NCBI RefSeq assembly: GCF_949628265.1
Contig: NC_088786.1
Location: 11,532,001-11,596,000, forward strand
Direction of reading: 5' to 3'
Length of the DNA: 64,000 nt
From: Cloeon dipterum
Lineage: Eukaryota > Arthropoda > Insecta > Ephemeroptera > Baetidae
Part shown: piece after piece, positions 61,241-64,000 of the stretch
How positions within the stretch are numbered: position 1 is the first letter of the stretch
Layout of the letters: each line of letters starts with the position of its first letter
The notes under the pieces: generated by a model
What the model was told of the DNA's origin: nothing
The model's database searches: none
Seen by the model: only the letters and a program-made list of their open reading frames with translations
Program-made: the position numbers and the translations under genes

Positions 61241-62302
61241 GGCGACTACCCCCGCAAGTGCGCGAGACGGAAATCGGTGCCGGCATGAATTTTTTATTAC
61301 TGGTCACCAGAAGCGGCGAAATCTTCATTAAAAATGCAGCCGCACGCACTTGGAACTCTCACACACGTAGCGAGCGAAAACTCTCACCGCGCCGTGGCGC
61401 ATCTCCCAAGCCTTCTTGCGCCTGACACATCCTTGGCAAATTGGTCTGCCCAGTGCATGGCTGATTAAATCACTTCGATCCTTAAGCGGAACTGCTTGCC
61501 CCACACTCTCGCCCCTTTTCTTTTTTACACTATGTATGTCCAAAAGCGGTCGAGCTGCCAGCGAGTCGCGTGCTCACTTAGTTTGTATCGTCAATTTTCT
61601 GTCACGTGCTGCAATTCGTTTTTCGACGCATCAAGTATCACATCACGTGCAATTAATTGCAACTTGTCATGTGTCAGAAATACACTCACCGTGAATATTT
61701 CCCAAAATCGAGTTTTTTTATAAATAATCAGACATCAAAGGAAAAACTGAAAAGAATAATCAGTCGATGAATAAACTAACGGAGTTTCATCTACGTATGT
61801 CTGTTAGAGACTGTCGATAGAGTCTGTTAAATTTTACCCCTTCCGTACAAATAAAAACTGTGCCGCATAGCAGATGATTGCAGCGTGTTGCGTCCGGCCT
61901 CTAATTAAACCTTTAATTTTATTTTTATTTTTAGAACCTTTGCTCAGCACCTCGCGTGGGCAACAAGCTTAATTACTGGATCCCAATAACACCACCATGC
62001 GGATAACATTGGGCCCGAGTGGCCACAGAGGAGCTTGGGCCCAATGCGGCTATCTTTTCGACTGCCCGTACCAAGGTCTTTTATTGAAATGCCAGACATT
62101 TGTCCCTAAAACCGCAGCAAAGGTGCGGAAAACCAGCAAGTTGCGTGTCGGCGCTGGTGCGTCTCCCGCAGCCCGTTAGTAGAGGATTTATACCGATTCT
62201 GGCCACCACTAGTCGATCGTTCCCCACTCTCCCACTTGGTTTCTCCCGCTTCACTCAACGATTCTGTTATCTCCCACCTCACTTGATAATTATGTTGGAT
62301 AA

Positions 62303-62369
62303 AAAAATGAATAAAATGAATCACCATTTAATAATTTCTGAAGTCAGGTACAAAAATGAATAAAATGAA
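62303..62369. repeat. Exact 18-bp direct repeat pair
   Basis: AAAAATGAATAAAATGAA occurs at 62303-62320 and again at 62352-62369, 49 bp apart. Confidence 0.8.
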
Positions 62370-62392
62370 ACAATCACAAATAAAATTGATTA

Positions 62393-62551
62393 CCTTTTAT
62401 TTCCCAAAACCAAAAATATGTATACAAACTTGTAAAAGTTGGAAAACACAGTTAATATTCCATGAGATTACTATAATACCGTCGACATAGTTTCATTTGC
62501 TCCATGAAATTCTTTTATTTCACAAACCAAAAATAAATTATACAATTCAAG
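62393..62551. repeat. Imperfect 40-bp direct repeat pair
   Basis: The segments at 62393-62432 and 62511-62551 share the pattern CTTTTATTTC(C/A)C, then CAAAAAT, then TATACAA, 118 bp apart. Each contains TTTATT, which is AATAAA on the minus strand, so the pair may provide two polyadenylation signals for the ORF ending at 62568. Confidence 0.65.
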
Positions 62552-62567
62552 TAATTCCGACGATAGC

Positions 62568-63050
62568 TTATTGAAGAAGATCCAAACATTTTTTCTCTAA
62601 CGACTTATCGCTCCCATAATGTCTATAACAGCAATCTTTTAGTTTCCAAATATTATCACTCAAAAAATTGTAATATTCAGCAATAATTTCATAATTTTCT
62701 ATTATTGTCTTAAATTCATTCATTGTGATCTTGAGTAGGAAAGGATGTGGCAATTTCCTTTCAATTCTTTCGATGAAATAACATCCGTGATTTTCGCTAT
62801 AAAGAAGATTTATAAAATTCCCTATTCGATAACTCTTTTTTTCACTCATACAATCTATCATCATCTCCGAATTTTGAACATACTCCTCAATATATATAAA
62901 ATCAACGCATTCATCATAAGGATCTTGTTCAATAACGCAACACGGATAGATCCCAACAATTTGTTTTCGACCGTCGTCGAGTTCAACAACGCCAATTCCA
63001 ACCTTGACTTTTCCAAACGTTCGCGTCAGAAGCATACTCGCGCACTCCAC
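62568..63050 (-). CDS. Uncharacterised intronless ORF, virus-like cluster (second ORF)
   Basis: About 155 aa from the first ATG at 63035 (MLLTRTFGKVKVGIG). The frame is open for about 20 more codons upstream, back to a TGA near 63100. It is charged and rich in Cys, Tyr, Ile and Glu (VELDDGRKQIVGIY, DECVDFIYIEEYV, KITMNEFKTIIENYEI, then a Cys-rich end at KDCCYRHY). No signal peptide, membrane segment or known domain was recognised. The AT-rich codon use differs from the GC-rich host exons nearby. It is the middle-to-last member of three tightly packed same-strand ORFs and has a TATA-like ATAAATA 36-50 bp upstream. It is probably virus-derived. A domesticated host gene is the alternative. Confidence 0.55.
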   Translation of the reverse strand: MECASMLLTRTFGKVKVGIGVVELDDGRKQIVGIYPCCVIEQDPYDECVDFIYIEEYVQNSEMMIDCMSEKKSYRIGNFINLLYSENHGCYFIERIERKLPHPFLLKITMNEFKTIIENYEIIAEYYNFLSDNIWKLKDCCYRHYGSDKSLEKKCLDLLQ

Positions 63051-63057
63051 CGAAGCT

Positions 63058-63093
63058 AATGATCGCTCCTGTCTAAACTCAATCCTATTTATT
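63058..63093 (-). promoter_or_regulatory. TATA-like box and initiator of the second virus-like ORF
   Basis: AATAAATA on the minus strand (63093-63086) is followed about 30 bp downstream by TCATT (63062-63058), just before the first ATG at 63035. It is weaker than the promoter of the ORF to its right. Confidence 0.4.
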
Positions 63094-63158
63094 CATGAAA
63101 GTGGGAGGGGAAATTATGTAATAACTAACCTTGAGATTACTGTTATATGTTCCCAATG

Positions 63159-63707
63159 TCATTCAAAGTCAAAAAAACCACGACGATTTTCATGAAACAT
63201 GGTAAGGATTTCAAACGAATTATAATACATTTTCTTCAACGTGTTGCTAGAAATACACCACTTTCCATTTCGTTCACAATACAAATGTGATAAACCGTCG
63301 TACGTCGGTCGCAACACGATCGTCGGAGCGATCATTTTCATTATCTCAAAAGGGTTTCCGGAATTAACGAGACGACCGCTATTAAGTCGAAGGAAAACCT
63401 CCATCAGATAAGAGAAATCCTGCAACGCGACCGTAAACTCATCACCATACACAATCCACTCGAACGAAATGTCCTGATCCTCTTCGTGCTTAATTTTAAA
63501 GTGAGTTGTTTCACCACCATACTCTAAAAACGATATAATGTAATGATGCTCTTCTGCGAGATGCGTCAAGGTGTCCGCGAAAAGCTCACAACTCTCCTGC
63601 GTTTCTTTGTCGTATAAACTAATATCGATCTCGGACTCACCACGTTTGTAGGATACGTACAAGTCCTTCTCACACCCGATCGAGAACTTTTTCTGTAAGC
63701 CCGCCAT
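63159..63707 (-). CDS. Uncharacterised intronless ORF, virus-like cluster (182 aa)
   Basis: An uninterrupted 182-aa frame begins MAGLQKKFSIGCEKDLYVSY and ends RRGFFDFE. It is acidic and rich in Glu, Asp, Phe and Tyr, with no signal peptide or membrane helix. The start (FSIGCEKDLYVSYKRGE, then IDISLYD) and a later stretch (GDEFTVALQDFSYLMEVFL) are loosely reminiscent of PC4-like single-stranded DNA-binding folds, but this is a weak impression and not an assignment. The first ATG has its own TATA box and initiator immediately upstream. ORFs with the same orientation lie 109 and 122 bp away on either side. Compact packing, intronless structure and AT-rich codons suggest origin from an integrated DNA virus or Polinton-like element. 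Confidence 0.6.
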   Translation of the reverse strand: MAGLQKKFSIGCEKDLYVSYKRGESEIDISLYDKETQESCELFADTLTHLAEEHHYIISFLEYGGETTHFKIKHEEDQDISFEWIVYGDEFTVALQDFSYLMEVFLRLNSGRLVNSGNPFEIMKMIAPTIVLRPTYDGLSHLYCERNGKWCISSNTLKKMYYNSFEILTMFHENRRGFFDFE

Positions 63708-63745
63708 GACTGAATGCTGGTGAAAGAATCAGGTGACGGTATATA
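63708..63745 (-). promoter_or_regulatory. Compact TATA and initiator promoter of the 182-aa ORF
   Basis: TATATA on the minus strand (63745-63740) and TCAGTC (63713-63708) are about 32 bp apart, the standard TATA-to-initiator distance. The initiator directly abuts the ATG at 63707, implying a near-leaderless mRNA. Confidence 0.65.
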
Positions 63746-63829
63746 TTCACGGCAAGGAGAGGGGAAAAAGGTAGTGACGGTTGTACTGCGCACGTCAAAA
63801 GAATAATCCAAAAGGAAATCTTTTCACCC

Positions 63830-64000
63830 TCATACAATCTCCTGCTCCATTAATTTATAATGGCCGTAAGGAAGAGTAGAGTGGTCTGGTAAAATAACGC
63901 GTTTATCGTCATGCGGGTCCAAAGCTAATTTACATATTTTTGACGTATACAACTTATGAGGAGCAGAGGTGATGTTCGAAAAAGTAACATAATCAAACCC
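63830..64000 (-). CDS. C-terminal fragment of an ORF cut by the window edge, Polinton/adintovirus-like
   Basis: The minus strand is open from the window edge (64000) to TGA at 63832-63830, giving 56 residues with no start in view. The segment contains LALDPHDDKRVILPDHSTLP followed by YGHYKL. As far as I recall, a D-D-K-R-x-(I/L), then TL(A/P)-(Y/W)-GH pattern recurs at the ends of proteins of invertebrate Polinton/Maverick and adintovirus-like elements (DNA polymerase B-associated). That is recollection, not a search result. It is the upstream neighbour, on the same strand, of the two small ORFs. Confidence 0.45.
   Translation of the reverse strand, partial: GFDYVTFSNITSAPHKLYTSKICKLALDPHDDKRVILPDHSTLPYGHYKLMEQEIV

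Larger units (their letters stand above)
61241..62567. other. Intergenic region left of the virus-like ORF cluster
   Basis: No gene was recognised. From about 62300 the sequence becomes repetitive (two pairs of direct repeats, listed separately), possibly marking the edge or 3' UTR of the ORF cluster on the right. Confidence 0.5.

Overview
The window is nuclear DNA of an insect. Its genes are split by GT-AG introns of about 55 bp to several kb, the intergenic DNA is AT-rich, and it carries insect-specific families: RR-2 cuticular proteins with AAPVA-type repeats, a CPAP1-type chitin-binding protein, and the insect neuropeptide trissin. Order and species cannot be read from the sequence. All gene models below are hand-spliced, and reading phase was checked across every junction.

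Layout, left to right. The last exon of an unidentified + strand gene (698-903) is followed by a + strand secreted cuticle protein with one C-terminal chitin-binding type-2 domain and a 9.6 kb first intron (1595-14699). Two minus-strand genes follow: the trissin precursor (15685-16892) and a 7-exon SLC22-type organic ion transporter (17409-23920), one of whose introns appears to be GC-AG. A 24-exon minus-strand H3K4 demethylase, KDM5/Lid (25585-37018), lies head-to-head with a 20-exon + strand H3K36 methyltransferase, SETD2/Set2 (37970-44223), with 951 bp between their start codons. A short CIDE-N domain gene related to DFF/DREP proteins lies at 46013-48429. Three minus-strand RR-2 cuticular protein genes (50911-51719, 53756-54532, 60608-61174) occupy the next 10 kb, each with a TATA-type promoter and a tiny first exon.

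The right end (about 62.3-64.0 kb) differs from the rest. Three minus-strand ORFs are packed with gaps of only about 110-125 bp and show no introns. Two are complete (182 aa and about 155 aa), each with its own TATA box and initiator-like site. The third runs off the window edge, and its C-terminal motif resembles proteins of Polinton/adintovirus-type elements. This looks like the edge of an integrated virus-like or large self-synthesising element, and it is the best candidate here for something undescribed.

Functionally the window mixes cuticle construction (four genes), peptide signalling, transport, and an adjacent pair of chromatin enzymes writing H3K36 methylation and erasing H3K4 methylation. 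No tRNA, rRNA or CRISPR array was recognised.
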